This document shows, one piece after another, positions 1 to 8,734 of a stretch of DNA of 64,000 nucleotides. The position numbers and the translations under genes are program-made. Numbering within the stretch: position 1 is the first letter of the stretch; every line of letters begins with the position of its first letter. The notes beneath the pieces are model-generated. The model did no database searches, was not told the origin of the DNA, and was given only the letters and a program-made list of their open reading frames with translations. The DNA is from a bacterium D16-36 (GTDB taxonomy: Bacteria > Bacillota > Clostridia > Lachnospirales > Lachnospiraceae), in the NCBI GenBank assembly GCA_003611745.1, contig RAYF01000010.1, positions 1-64,000 of the forward strand, read 5' to 3'.

Positions 1-704
1 CTGACGCCCTCCGCTGAAATCTCCGCCGCCCGGACGGAAATGGGAATGACATTGGCAAATATCCTCACCCGGCTTCCGTATGCCTCCTTCAGCATGGCGC
101 TGATGTCCTTTGCGTAATTCGTCCGGCTGTCTACCATTGTAAGCAGAATCCCCTCAATCTCCAGTTTCGGGTTAATCTGCCGCTTTACCTTGCCGACTGT
201 CTTAATAAGCTGCTGCAAGCCTTTGACGGGCAGATATGCCGCCTGTACGGGTATCAAGATGCTGTCGGCGCTGGCAAAGGCATTTATGGTAATCATACCG
301 AGGGAAGGCATACAATCAATCAAGATATAATCGTAATTCTCCCGGACAATCTCTATGTATGACCGGAGTACCGTTTCCCGGCTCATAACATTCACAAGGG
401 AAACTTCCAGACCGGAAAGTTCAATGTTCCCCGGCATAAGGTCTATCCCTTCCTCATGGTGGAGAATGCCTTCTCCCGGCTCTACTTCCCCGTCATTGAT
501 TAAGTTCCCCATAATGGTTGCAAGCGTGACTTCCAGACTGTCCGGCTCTGTAAAGCCTAAACTTGCGGTCAGACTGCCCTGTGCGTCCGCATCAATCAAA
601 AGCACTTTCTTTCCCTGTTTTGCAAGTCCTATGCCTAAATTGCTTGTAGTGGTGGTCTTGCCCACACCGCCTTTCTGGTTTGCGATTGCGATTATTTTAC
701 ACAT
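1..704 (-). CDS. ParA-family partition ATPase (3' end outside window)
   Basis: Deviant Walker-type ATPase of the ParA/Soj family, which segregates or stabilises plasmids and integrative elements. The start is the ATG at 702-704, preceded by AGGAGAATTATC. Residues 11-18 read KGGVGKTT (deviant Walker A), followed by the LIDADAQ switch near residues 36-42 and an ILIDCMPSLG Walker B-like strand. About 234 codons are present and the frame is still open at base 1, so the C-terminus is missing. It follows two small genes in the same direction (726-1369), the usual arrangement of the replication/partition module of Clostridia integrative conjugative elements. Function of the fold is secure; assignment to an ICE rather than a plasmid remnant is inferred from neighbours. 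Confidence 0.9.
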   Translation of the reverse strand, partial: MCKIIAIANQKGGVGKTTTTSNLGIGLAKQGKKVLLIDADAQGSLTASLGFTEPDSLEVTLATIMGNLINDGEVEPGEGILHHEEGIDLMPGNIELSGLEVSLVNVMSRETVLRSYIEIVRENYDYILIDCMPSLGMITINAFASADSILIPVQAAYLPVKGLQQLIKTVGKVKRQINPKLEIEGILLTMVDSRTNYAKDISAMLKEAYGSRVRIFANVIPISVRAAEISAEGV

Positions 705-725
705 GATAATTCTCCTTTGCTTCTA

Positions 726-902
726 CTAATTTTCTTTTACGTTGCTTTTCCTGACTTCCACATAAGTCCTGTAATATTTCTTTGTCCCTTTGTTTGGGAA
801 CATATCGGAAAACTCCGTCACCTCGATTTTCGGGTTACGCTGTAAAATCTTCCCGAACCACTTAATATCGTTCTTCGTTCCCATAAGCCTGACTTTTAAC
901 AT
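726..902 (-). CDS. Small DUF3970-like protein
   Basis: A 58-residue basic protein starting MLKVRLMGTKNDIKWF. It resembles what I recall of the DUF3970 (YvzF-like) family, which often sits beside ParA in mobile elements; no biochemical role is known to me. The start ATG overlaps the stop of the upstream gene by one base (TGATG at 900-904), which implies translational coupling. The stop is TAG at 726-728, 21 bases before the parA start. Family assignment is from memory of the N-terminal pattern and is moderate. Confidence 0.6.
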   Translation of the reverse strand: MLKVRLMGTKNDIKWFGKILQRNPKIEVTEFSDMFPNKGTKKYYRTYVEVRKSNVKEN

Positions 903-1369
903 CAATCCTGTCCTCCGAACATGGCGTACAGCTTGTGGTTATATGTTGCGTATTCCGGATACCGTATCTGTACCGCCTGCCAAAAATAAGGTGCATAGGC
1001 ACAGCAGAACAGTTCTTCCACTGTGTACATTCTGCACTCGTCCACCTGTTCCTCCGCATCATCGTAATCAAGGACACTCGGCGTACCGTTGCAGTAAAGG
1101 TTATACGCCATCCTGACTACTTTCACGCTCCCGCTGGTCTGCCAGCCTTCATGCAGGCACTCCGTTTTTACACAGCCTGTCTTAAAATCATAGATACTGT
1201 AAATGTTCCTTCTTGTGTCATCGCTAATACCAAGACAATATACAAGCGCTTTGTGGTACACGTCCTGATACCTGACCTCTTTCAATTTCTCATAGTAGAA
1301 TTTTTCATGTGCATCGCTGATAAAAATAATCGCTTTCTCTTTTTCTGCTCCTAACGCTGTATTTGCCAT
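902..1369 (-). CDS. DUF6075-like accessory protein of integrative element
   Basis: A 155-residue soluble protein with no signal peptide or membrane segment. The pattern AHEKF..., DVYHKALVYCLG and the block around CLHEGWQTSGSVKVVRMA resembles the DUF6075 family, found mostly in conjugative elements of Firmicutes, function unknown. The ATG is preceded by AAGGAGATTAATT. It is the first gene of a three-gene run with the DUF3970-like and parA genes, coupled by a one-base overlap to the next. The region just upstream (1439-1505) holds repeated TTGAGTA sites that could control this operon. Confidence 0.65.
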   Translation of the reverse strand: MANTALGAEKEKAIIFISDAHEKFYYEKLKEVRYQDVYHKALVYCLGISDDTRRNIYSIYDFKTGCVKTECLHEGWQTSGSVKVVRMAYNLYCNGTPSVLDYDDAEEQVDECRMYTVEELFCCAYAPYFWQAVQIRYPEYATYNHKLYAMFGGQD

Positions 1370-1438
1370 AATTAATCTCCTTAAATTTTTTAATATTATG
1401 AAGGATTTGAGAAAATGAGTTTTAAGGGATTACGATAA

Positions 1439-1505
1439 TTGAGTAAACTTCGCCGAAGATTGTGAGTATCCAATTTACTCAACAAAGCTGTTGAGTAATA
1501 CTCAA
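1439..1505. repeat. Cluster of TTGAGTA inverted repeats at element edge
   Basis: The 7-mer TTGAGTA occurs at 1439-1445 and 1491-1497 and as its complement TACTCAA at 1476-1482 and 1499-1505, with a near copy GTGAGTA at 1462-1468. Two copies form TTGAGTA-A-TACTCAA (1491-1505), a perfect inverted repeat. A second pair makes a 10-bp stem with an AAGC loop (1475-1484/1489-1498). A CTTCG-C-CGAAG hairpin lies at 1448-1458. The array lies upstream of the parA operon, so it could be an operator, a centromere-like (parS) site or recombinase-binding arms near the element end. Confidence 0.7.
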
Positions 1506-1571
1506 TTTGAAGTGATTTTAGACGGTTTTTAACGGTAAAAGACGGTATTTCCATCTTGACCTTTTTTTGAA

Positions 1572-1637
1572 TAGAAAAAGGCTCCGAATCCCTCATAATC
1601 ACTTGAAAATGCGTGATTACAAGGCATTCGGAGCCTT
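1572..1637 (-). terminator. Rho-independent terminator of tsf
   Basis: Reading leftward after the tsf stop, a 12-bp perfect stem (1626-1637 with 1578-1589, core GGCTCCGAAT) is followed by TTTTTCTA. Inside the loop AATCAC pairs with GTGATT, extending the structure. The element-related sequence begins just beyond it. Confidence 0.85.
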
Positions 1638-1674
1638 ATAATTTTTATACAGTTATTTCAAATGCAAACTTCGC

Positions 1675-2607
1675 TTACATGCCCATCTGTGCTGCTACTT
1701 CTGCTGCAAAATCTTCTTCCTTCTTCTCAAGCCCCTCACCGGTCTCGAAACGTACAAAACTCTTTATAGCCAGCTTGCAGCCTTCAGATTTTGCTACATT
1801 TTCCACATATTTGCCGACAGATTCTTTATTCTCTGCCTTAACATATTCCTGCTCCAACAAGCAGACTTCTTTTAATTCCTTGTTAAGGCGTCCAATAATC
1901 ATCTTCTCAATAATATTGTCCGGTTTGTTTGCATTCTTAGGGTCGTTCTTAGCCTGTGCCAGAAGGATAGACTTCTCATGCTCCTTGTAATCCTCGTCAA
2001 CATCATCAGAAGACACATACTTTGGATTTAAAGCTGCAATCTGCATTGCTACATTCTTTAAGCACTCTTTTACCCCATCACTTGATGAGTCGGTATCAGC
2101 CTCTACCAATACGCCGATTTTTCCGCCTGCATGGATATAAGAAACGACAAGCCCGGATGTCTCCACCTTCTGGAAACGGCGGATTGTCATATTCTCACCA
2201 ATTACTGCAATCATGGACTTTAACTTCTCTTCCACTGTCTGTCCAGCCTCAGCAGCCCATGGCTCAGCAAGAAAAGCATCAATATCGGATGCGGATGTTG
2301 CCTTAGCCTGTGCAGCGACCTCTGCGACATAAGCCTGAAACTTCTCATTCTTTGCCACAAAATCAGTCTCACTGTTCACTTCCACGATTGAAGCTGTCTT
2401 GCCGTCCTCTGACACATCAACTGCAACCATACCTTCTGCTGCGATACGCCCAGACTTCTTCTCAGCCTTTGCAAGGCCATTCTCCCTTAACCACTCTACT
2501 GCCTTATCCATATCGCCGTCGGTGTTTGTAAGAGCCTTCTTACAATCCATCATGCCGGCGCCAGTCATCTCCCTTAACTCTTTTACCTGTGAAGCTGTAA
2601 TAGCCAT
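1675..2607 (-). CDS. tsf: Elongation factor Ts
   Basis: Guanine-nucleotide exchange factor that recycles EF-Tu during translation. The N-terminal UBA-like segment has the MTGAGMMDCKKAL signature, followed by the TDFVAKNEKF motif of the core that contacts EF-Tu. Length is 310 residues, normal for the longer Clostridia form. I chose the ATG at 2607 because GGAGG lies eight bases upstream; an in-frame ATG at 2622 would itself overlap that ribosome binding site. It follows rpsB after 41 bases as usual. Downstream there is a terminator instead of pyrH, the common next gene in many Firmicutes. Confidence 0.97.
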   Translation of the reverse strand: MAITASQVKELREMTGAGMMDCKKALTNTDGDMDKAVEWLRENGLAKAEKKSGRIAAEGMVAVDVSEDGKTASIVEVNSETDFVAKNEKFQAYVAEVAAQAKATSASDIDAFLAEPWAAEAGQTVEEKLKSMIAVIGENMTIRRFQKVETSGLVVSYIHAGGKIGVLVEADTDSSSDGVKECLKNVAMQIAALNPKYVSSDDVDEDYKEHEKSILLAQAKNDPKNANKPDNIIEKMIIGRLNKELKEVCLLEQEYVKAENKESVGKYVENVAKSEGCKLAIKSFVRFETGEGLEKKEEDFAAEVAAQMGM

Positions 2608-2648
2608 TTTATTTTCCTCCATATTTTATTAAAATGCATTTAATATGA

Positions 2649-3371
2649 TTATGCCTCAGCAGCCTCCTCCTCAGCGTCTGCCATGGACTCACCCTGATTT
2701 GCTTCAATAACAGCATCTGCAATCTTAGAAACAATAAGTTTTACTGCCCTGATTGCATCGTCATTTCCAGGGATTACATAATCAAGCTCTTCCGGATCAC
2801 AGTTTGTATCTGCAATTCCAATAAGAGGAATTCCTAATGTATGTGCTTCCTGAATGCAGATTCTCTCCTTTTTCGGATCTACTACAAAGATAGCATCAGG
2901 CACCTGTTTCATATCCTTGATACCGCCAAGGTTTTTCTCAAGCTTATCCCATTCTTTCTTAAGGCCGATAACTTCCTTTTTAGGAAGGACATCAAATGTG
3001 CCATCCTCGGACATTGTCTCAATATCTTTCAATCTCTTAATACGGGTCTGGATTGTCTTAAAATTAGTAAGCATTCCTCCAAGCCATCTCTCATTTACAT
3101 AATACATGCCGCAACGCTCAGCCTCAGCCTTAATGGAATCCTGCGCCTGCTTCTTTGTACCCACAAAAAGAACAGTACCCCCATTTGCAACAATATCTTT
3201 TACAGCATTGTAAGCTGTATCTACCATTCCTACAGATTTCTGTAAGTCAATAATATAAATACCATTGCGCTCTGTGTAGATGTACTCTGCCATTTTAGGG
3301 TTCCATCTTCTTGTCTGATGTCCAAAATGAACACCTGCCTCCAGTAACTGTTTCATTGAAATAACACTCAT
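2649..3371 (-). CDS. rpsB: 30S ribosomal protein S2
   Basis: Component of the small ribosomal subunit, needed for S1 and mRNA docking. The N-terminus carries the S2 signature [14 protein letters not shown], and the protein is 240 residues with an acidic C-terminal tail rich in Glu and Ala, typical of Clostridia. GGAGG lies ten bases before the ATG. It is the first gene of rpsB-tsf and has a leader of about 180 bases containing a nested hairpin (3402-3456) and a good promoter (3561-3589). Confidence 0.98.
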   Translation of the reverse strand: MSVISMKQLLEAGVHFGHQTRRWNPKMAEYIYTERNGIYIIDLQKSVGMVDTAYNAVKDIVANGGTVLFVGTKKQAQDSIKAEAERCGMYYVNERWLGGMLTNFKTIQTRIKRLKDIETMSEDGTFDVLPKKEVIGLKKEWDKLEKNLGGIKDMKQVPDAIFVVDPKKERICIQEAHTLGIPLIGIADTNCDPEELDYVIPGNDDAIRAVKLIVSKIADAVIEANQGESMADAEEEAAEA

Positions 3372-3401
3372 GCTAATACCTCCATTTGGTTTTTCTGCTT
3401 C

Positions 3402-3456
3402 CGCATACTTCCAGACGCATCACCCTGTACAGGCACCAATGCGGAATCCGTATGCG
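3402..3456 (-). promoter_or_regulatory. Structured leader of rpsB mRNA
   Basis: Nested complementary segments form a long hairpin: CGCATAC (3402-3408) with GTATGCG (3450-3456), TTCC (3409-3412) with GGAA (3443-3446), and inside an ACGCAT/ATGCG pairing closing on the palindrome CCTGTACAGG (3424-3433). It lies between promoter and start codon, where ribosomal-protein autoregulation sites are often found. An S2-binding role is inference. Confidence 0.5.
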
Positions 3457-3560
3457 TGCTTATTAAATAAAGTTTCCTGTATTATTTGATTTCAACATAC
3501 AAAGCATGCCCCGATGGCAGAATTATGCAGAAACCGCGTCAATACACAACGCACTTGCTT

Positions 3561-3589
3561 AGTCTATCACAAATAAATACCCTTTGCAA
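3561..3589 (-). promoter_or_regulatory. Sigma-A-type promoter of rpsB-tsf
   Basis: TTGCAA at 3589-3584, a 17-base spacer, then TAGACT at 3566-3561 on the minus strand. Transcription would start near 3554, giving a leader of about 180 bases. Confidence 0.6.
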
Positions 3590-3618
3590 GCATATTTTTT
3601 GATTCCCGTGATAACGCC

Positions 3619-4299
3619 TTAGTCCCTTGACTCCGTTACAATCAGAATCCCCTCTTCAAATTTTATCAAGGCGGAGCCGCTTCCTTCCCTCATCTCATTG
3701 CTGACGCCAATACTTTCACCGCAGGCTAACGTCCTGTCCTCTAGCCCATACCGGAACCCCCGCAGGCAAACTCCTGTCACTTCACGGGTAAAAGGAACTA
3801 GGGAGATATATTTCCCAAATAAATCCTTTTTCTGAATCACACCACTGTGATCCATCAAATAAATCTTATTGTGTCTGTCTACAATATAAGCTGGAATCCC
3901 GTAAGACAGCGGCTTTAAAAGAATATTCAAGTTTGCCAGAAAGTGGTCCAGCCGCTTTCCCGTCGCCCCAAGAATAATAATCTCCTGCGGAAAGCGCTCT
4001 GTAACCCAGTCTAATACAATATGCGTATCCGTTGCATCCTTTTCTGGCGGGTACTCTACAAATTCAGTGTTTACGCCCTCCACTGCTTTTCCGCACTGGT
4101 ACCTCTCCCTTGCCTCCTGCGACACGCTGTCAAAATCCCCCATCGCATAATGAACCGGAAGCCCAAGCGCATAAGCGCTGTCAAGGCCGGAATCAGCACA
4201 TACGACCGTATCAAATTCCATACTTTCCAGATACTCTTTTGCAAAACTGATGTCCAAAACACCGCCTGAGATAATCAAAGTCCTTCCAAGCACAGCCAT
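3619..4299 (-). CDS. thiN: Thiamine pyrophosphokinase
   Basis: Transfers pyrophosphate from ATP to thiamine, giving thiamine diphosphate in the cytosol. Motifs in order: GDFDSV near residue 54, PPEKDATDT near 84, and LGATGKRLDH near 110, the three blocks that hold Mg-ATP and thiamine. Length 226 residues fits the family. AAGGAG inside the end of the PilZ gene serves as ribosome binding site; only three bases separate the stop of pilZ from this ATG. It ends the rsgA-rpe-pilZ-thiN run, the same end position thiN has in Bacillus. Confidence 0.93.
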   Translation of the reverse strand: MAVLGRTLIISGGVLDISFAKEYLESMEFDTVVCADSGLDSAYALGLPVHYAMGDFDSVSQEARERYQCGKAVEGVNTEFVEYPPEKDATDTHIVLDWVTERFPQEIIILGATGKRLDHFLANLNILLKPLSYGIPAYIVDRHNKIYLMDHSGVIQKKDLFGKYISLVPFTREVTGVCLRGFRYGLEDRTLACGESIGVSNEMREGSGSALIKFEEGILIVTESRD

Positions 4300-4302
4300 A
4301 CT

Positions 4303-5067
4303 CTACCGCTCCTTATCTGCCCTTCTGGCATCCTCCATCTCACGTTGCTTCCTCAGATATTCCCTCTGCAGATCATAAATATAGTGCAGAAGCTTGCGGT
4401 TGGACTTCGCCAGAATACAGCCATAGTAATAATCAAAACGGCTCTCAATCGATTTCATCTTATTTTTCCTAACAACTGATGCCTTGACCGGAAGATCCCC
4501 ATACGGGGAAGGGATATTAAAGAAAAACCCGTCTCCTACCCCAAATTTCTCGTCGCTATAAAGCCCAATACCGTTTTCACTGACATCCTTAATCATGGCT
4601 TTTACATAAACTGACCGGGAAGCCTTACGAATCCAGACCTCCTCCTCTTCTCTGGAAGCAAACAGGTCTGCGGGAATCTTTGGTATATTAAAGTACCTGC
4701 CGGAACGTCCCGGTATCCTGTAATATCCAAGTACAACATCCTGCAGCAGCTTTACGCGGTATGCATTTCTTCTGTTAAATGTCCTGCCCTTATCCACAAT
4801 CTGAAAATAATGTACCGGAAAACCCTCCAGTTTTGCAAGGCCCGCCCTGACCTTATCCCATTCCCACATAAAATTCTGATCCCTGTATACAATCCGGATA
4901 TGATCCTCCGGCAAAAACTCAAAAAATCTGCCACTGGATGAAATTGCTGTCACACAAACCCTGAATTCGTTTGTGTCCTCCACTTTGCTTACTAAACGGT
5001 ATCGATAATCTTCCCTCTCAACGAATATTTCCAAAGTCTTTCCTAATGGAATGTTCTCAAGAAGCAT
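4303..5067 (-). CDS. PilZ-domain protein, YcgR-like cyclic-di-GMP effector
   Basis: Probable cyclic-di-GMP receptor that couples second-messenger level to motility or surface behaviour. An N-terminal YcgR-like flagellar-brake domain (about 1-95) precedes a PilZ domain (about 97-235). The binding signatures are visible: RRNAYR (RxxxR) near residue 100 and DVSENGIG (D/NxSxxG) near 163. The C-terminus is a charged helix. It overlaps the end of rpe by 11 bases and sits directly before thiN, so it is cotranscribed with the core cluster. No flagellar operon is in the window, but two chemoreceptors are. Which target it acts on cannot be seen. Confidence 0.85.
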   Translation of the reverse strand: MLLENIPLGKTLEIFVEREDYRYRLVSKVEDTNEFRVCVTAISSSGRFFEFLPEDHIRIVYRDQNFMWEWDKVRAGLAKLEGFPVHYFQIVDKGRTFNRRNAYRVKLLQDVVLGYYRIPGRSGRYFNIPKIPADLFASREEEEVWIRKASRSVYVKAMIKDVSENGIGLYSDEKFGVGDGFFFNIPSPYGDLPVKASVVRKNKMKSIESRFDYYYGCILAKSNRKLLHYIYDLQREYLRKQREMEDARRADKER

Positions 5068-5716
5068 CCGCCATTACCTCCTTTACCATCTTCATATTTT
5101 CAGAAATATCCCCCTGAAAGACTGCTGTCCCTGCTACCACAATGTCCACCCCCAGTGAAACAATCTCCCCAAGGTTTTTACGGTTCACGCCGCCGTCTAT
5201 TTCTATGTTATAATGCAGGTTCCGCTCCTTGCGGAGCCCTGCAAGATATTCAACCTTCTTCAATGTCTCCGGAATCAGCTTCTGGCCGCCGAACCCCGGA
5301 TGTACCGTCATAACCAGAACCATATCCACCATCTCCAGATATGGCACAACTGCTTCAACCGATGTTTCCGGATTTATAGAAATGCCGCACTCAATCCCGT
5401 GGGCCTTAATCTCCCCAAGGGCAGCCCTGACATCCTCACATGCCTCCACATGGACGGTAATCGAATCCGCCCCATCCTTTACAAATTCCTCTATGTAACG
5501 TATTGGATCCTGAACCATCAGATGAACGTCAAAAAAGAGACGGCTCTCTTTGCGGATGGAGGTGATAACCGGCATCCCAAATGAAATTGACGGCACAAAC
5601 ATCCCATCCATTACATCAATATGTAAAATCTCTACATCATTCTCTTCTAACTCATGAATCTGCCCGCCAAGGCGGTTAAAATCTGCTGCTAAAATTGATG
5701 GTGCTATTTGACTCAT
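5057..5716 (-). CDS. rpe: Ribulose-phosphate 3-epimerase
   Basis: Interconverts ribulose 5-phosphate and xylulose 5-phosphate in the pentose phosphate pathway. TIM-barrel motifs are intact: APSILAADF at the N-terminus, HIDVMDGMFVPSISFG, VHLMV, VMTVHPGFGGQ and EIDGGVN, covering the metal-binding His/Asp set and phosphate site. The product is 219 residues when started at the ATG at 5716, which has GGAGG seven bases upstream; an ATG 18 bases earlier lacks a site. It follows rsgA after 21 bases and overlaps the PilZ gene. Confidence 0.95.
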   Translation of the reverse strand: MSQIAPSILAADFNRLGGQIHELEENDVEILHIDVMDGMFVPSISFGMPVITSIRKESRLFFDVHLMVQDPIRYIEEFVKDGADSITVHVEACEDVRAALGEIKAHGIECGISINPETSVEAVVPYLEMVDMVLVMTVHPGFGGQKLIPETLKKVEYLAGLRKERNLHYNIEIDGGVNRKNLGEIVSLGVDIVVAGTAVFQGDISENMKMVKEVMADAS

Positions 5717-5737
5717 ACCAATCCCTCCATCCATGTC

Positions 5738-6616
5738 TTAATATTTTTTCCGTGAACTTATTTCCTCAAAAAACTGTTTATAGTTCTCATAGCGCACCGG
5801 CGAAATCATCCCCTCAGAAAATGCCTGCTTCACCTGACAATCCGGTTCACTGATATGGGCGCACCCCAAAAACCTGCACCCGTCCCGGTAATCCAAAAAC
5901 TCAGGATAGTATTCTTTGAGTTCCTCCTTCTCAATATCCGGAAGGGCGAGGGAAGTAAATCCCGGCGTATCCATAACATAGGTACCCTGCCCCAGATAGA
6001 AAAGCTCCGAGTGCCTTGTCGTATGTTTCCCACGCTTAATTTTGCCACTGATTTCCCCGATTTCCATATTCGCTTCCGGAAAGAGAGTATTCATAACCGT
6101 GGACTTTCCCACACCGGAAGGTCCGGCAAATACTGTTGTCTTTCCCGACAGGTCCTCCCGCAGTTTGGCGATGCCTTCCCCGGACACTGTACTGGTGATA
6201 TGGACCCTGCTGCCGCTTTTTTCATAATGCCCCGCCAGTTCATCCAGCTCCGCCCTTTCCTTATCGTCCGCCTTATTAAAACAGATTACAGTTGGAATGC
6301 CCTGCATCTCCATCATCAGCCAGAACCTGTCTAACAGATTGAGGTTGGGCTTAGGGAAAGAGGCAGCAAAAATAACAACTGCCTGATCCACATTTGCCAC
6401 TGCCGGACGGTTTATCTTGTTTTTCCTTGCCAAAATCTCCGTAATATTGCCAAGCATTTTCTCCCTATCCAGAACCTCAAGGCAGACATTATCCCCAACC
6501 AGAGGCTTCACATTCTGGTTGCGGAATATCCCCTTAGCCTTGCACTCTACCACGCCAAAATCAGACACATTCACATAATAAAAGCCAGCAATCCCCCGAA
6601 CTATTTTTCCCTGCAT
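5738..6616 (-). CDS. rsgA: Small ribosomal subunit biogenesis GTPase RsgA
   Basis: Circularly permuted GTPase that checks late maturation of the 30S subunit. It has an N-terminal OB fold, then NKADD (G4), GPSGVGKST (G1) and DTPGF (G3) in permuted order, then a zinc knuckle CRFLGCAHISEPDC. Length is 292 residues. The ATG at 6616 overlaps the prkC stop by one base (TGATG), indicating translational coupling; a TTG three bases upstream is possible but unneeded. The gene order prpC-prkC-rsgA-rpe-thiN matches Bacillus. Confidence 0.95.
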   Translation of the reverse strand: MQGKIVRGIAGFYYVNVSDFGVVECKAKGIFRNQNVKPLVGDNVCLEVLDREKMLGNITEILARKNKINRPAVANVDQAVVIFAASFPKPNLNLLDRFWLMMEMQGIPTVICFNKADDKERAELDELAGHYEKSGSRVHITSTVSGEGIAKLREDLSGKTTVFAGPSGVGKSTVMNTLFPEANMEIGEISGKIKRGKHTTRHSELFYLGQGTYVMDTPGFTSLALPDIEKEELKEYYPEFLDYRDGCRFLGCAHISEPDCQVKQAFSEGMISPVRYENYKQFFEEISSRKKY

Positions 6617-8700
6617 CAATCTGCAATCCTCTTAAATTCAATATCAAAAACAGAATCCAATACAACGCCATCTTTACTTATCGAAATCTGCCCGGTGCTG
6701 TCGCTCCAGCCATTCACCGTAAACTTCTTTGGAAAATCCTTGTAGCTGAGCGTCCCATTGAATACAGTCCTAGATCTTCCATCCTGCGTCAATATCAGCT
6801 TAATCACTGCCGCATCTTCATCTTCATACTCGAAAGGATTCATGTTAATTGTCACCGTACCCACATAGCGGTATCTCGGCGTAGCAGTCGGATTTGGCGG
6901 TGCTGTTGTTTCAGCAGGCTGCGGCCCAAGGCTTACTTTAAGGTCAATCGCCGTCCCGGCATCTACCTTTTTCCCTGACTTAATAGACTGGTAAATAACC
7001 CTTCCCTTTTTATATTTATCAGAATACGAATAACTTATATTTTCTGAAGAACACTCTAATCCCCTGTCTGCCAAAAGCTCCTGTGCAATCTCTACCTTTT
7101 TCCCTACCACATACGGCACAGTAACCATCTCATTCTCCGGCCCTTGGCTGACAAGAATAACCACAGAAGTCCCCTTCTTAACGCTTGTTCCAACCACAGG
7201 GTCTGTACCACAGACTTTACCTTCATCAACTGTATCGCTATACCTCTTTTCTGTCTTTGCAAAAATCAGTCCCATAGACTCCAGCTTATCCCTTGCCTCT
7301 TCCACCGTATATCCTACCATAGCAGGAATCACAACACCGCTTTCCTCCTGACTGTAATAAATAATAACATCCGAATACTCGTCAACCTGTTCCCCCTCCA
7401 GAGGATCTTGATTCACAACGGTATTCGCCTCTTTGTCTGACTCTACAGGCTCCAGCTTATAATGCAGTTTTGCATCATCTAACATTTTCTGTGCGTCCTC
7501 TAATGTCTTATCAATCAGGTTCGGCACAAAAACCTTGTCGGCTGAAACATCCTCTGACGGCATCGGTGATGCGCTGACAGAAGACGGGTTATCTTTTTCA
7601 TCCTTCCCTGAACCGCCGCCCCACCAGCCGGCAACTTTTCCAACAATCAGAAAAATAACTACCACAATAATAACAGCTACAACTCCGCTGCATATCTTTA
7701 AAATCCGTTCCAATTTAGGATCCAGGGCATCTTCATTGATTAATTCCTTCTCAAACGGCGGCTCATCCCTCACGACAGGGTTCCGCTTCGGCTGTTCCTT
7801 CACTGCCCTGACCACATCATCTGAAATCATAATAGTCGGTGAATCATTTACTGTCTCTTCAAGCTGAACGTAATCCCCCTGTGGATCCGAGACAGCGCGG
7901 CGCAAATCCATGATCAGTGCATCTGCACTCTCATACCGCATATCCGGCTTTTTCTGCATACATTTCTGGACAATTCTGGACAGGCTCCTTGGAATTGACG
8001 AATCCACATCATTTAAATGCGCCGCCTCCTCATGGACATGCGCAAATGCCACGGAAACGGTACTCTCCCCCTCAAAGGGAACCTTTCCCAAAAGCATTTC
8101 ATAAATCGTAACACCAAGCGAATAAATATCGCTTTTTTCATCGCTGTAGCCGCCCCTCGCCTGCTCCGGGCTGATATAATGCACAGAGCCCATGGCATTG
8201 GAAGTAATGGTATTAGAGGTCGCTGCCTTTGCAATACCAAAATCTGTCACCTTTACCTTGCCTTCCCTCGAGATAATAATATTCTGCGGCTTAATATCCC
8301 TGTGAATAATATGGTTTTTATGGGCCTCTTCTATTCCTTGGGCAATCTGGATCCCTATCCCTATCGCCTCGTTAATTTCAAGCCTTCCCTTTTTCTCAAT
8401 AAATTTTTTTAATGTAATTCCCTCTACTAATTCCATAACGATATAATACAGGTTATCGTCCTCGCCTACATCATAGACATTTACTACATTCGGATGGGAC
8501 AGCCCGGCAACAGACTGCGCCTCCGCGCGAAACTTAGAAACAAACTTTGCATCATTACTGTATTCCTGCTTTAATATCTTAATGGCTACATTGCGGTTAA
8601 GCCTTAAATCCTTACCATTGTAAACATCTGCCATCCCGCCCGAACCGACCCGGTCAATAATCTCATACCTTTCGCCAATTAGCATCCCTGGACTTATCAT
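6616..8700 (-). CDS. prkC: PASTA-domain Ser/Thr protein kinase (PrkC/Stk1 type)
   Basis: Membrane kinase that senses cell-wall fragments and phosphorylates cytosolic targets. The kinase domain (about 1-270) has the glycine loop GSGGMADV, VAIK lysine, HRDIKPQN catalytic loop and DFGIAK. One membrane segment lies near 336-360, followed by three PASTA repeats (about 375-580) and a Pro/Thr-rich linker to a C-terminal beta-rich domain of about 80 residues. The ATG at 8700 has GGAGGAG six bases upstream. The partner phosphatase prpC ends 34 bases upstream. It is the only obvious Ser/Thr kinase here and could feed the FHA protein at 50.8-51.3 kb. Confidence 0.95.
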   Translation of the reverse strand: MISPGMLIGERYEIIDRVGSGGMADVYNGKDLRLNRNVAIKILKQEYSNDAKFVSKFRAEAQSVAGLSHPNVVNVYDVGEDDNLYYIVMELVEGITLKKFIEKKGRLEINEAIGIGIQIAQGIEEAHKNHIIHRDIKPQNIIISREGKVKVTDFGIAKAATSNTITSNAMGSVHYISPEQARGGYSDEKSDIYSLGVTIYEMLLGKVPFEGESTVSVAFAHVHEEAAHLNDVDSSIPRSLSRIVQKCMQKKPDMRYESADALIMDLRRAVSDPQGDYVQLEETVNDSPTIMISDDVVRAVKEQPKRNPVVRDEPPFEKELINEDALDPKLERILKICSGVVAVIIVVVIFLIVGKVAGWWGGGSGKDEKDNPSSVSASPMPSEDVSADKVFVPNLIDKTLEDAQKMLDDAKLHYKLEPVESDKEANTVVNQDPLEGEQVDEYSDVIIYYSQEESGVVIPAMVGYTVEEARDKLESMGLIFAKTEKRYSDTVDEGKVCGTDPVVGTSVKKGTSVVILVSQGPENEMVTVPYVVGKKVEIAQELLADRGLECSSENISYSYSDKYKKGRVIYQSIKSGKKVDAGTAIDLKVSLGPQPAETTAPPNPTATPRYRYVGTVTINMNPFEYEDEDAAVIKLILTQDGRSRTVFNGTLSYKDFPKKFTVNGWSDSTGQISISKDGVVLDSVFDIEFKRIAD

Positions 8701-8734
8701 GCTTCTCCTCCATTCCAACGCAGTTAAATCATAC

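Noticed and set aside
1396-1602. 68-codon open frame on the minus strand upstream of the DUF6075-like gene
   Set aside because: It runs through the TTGAGTA repeats and terminator arms, has no ribosome site and no family-like sequence.
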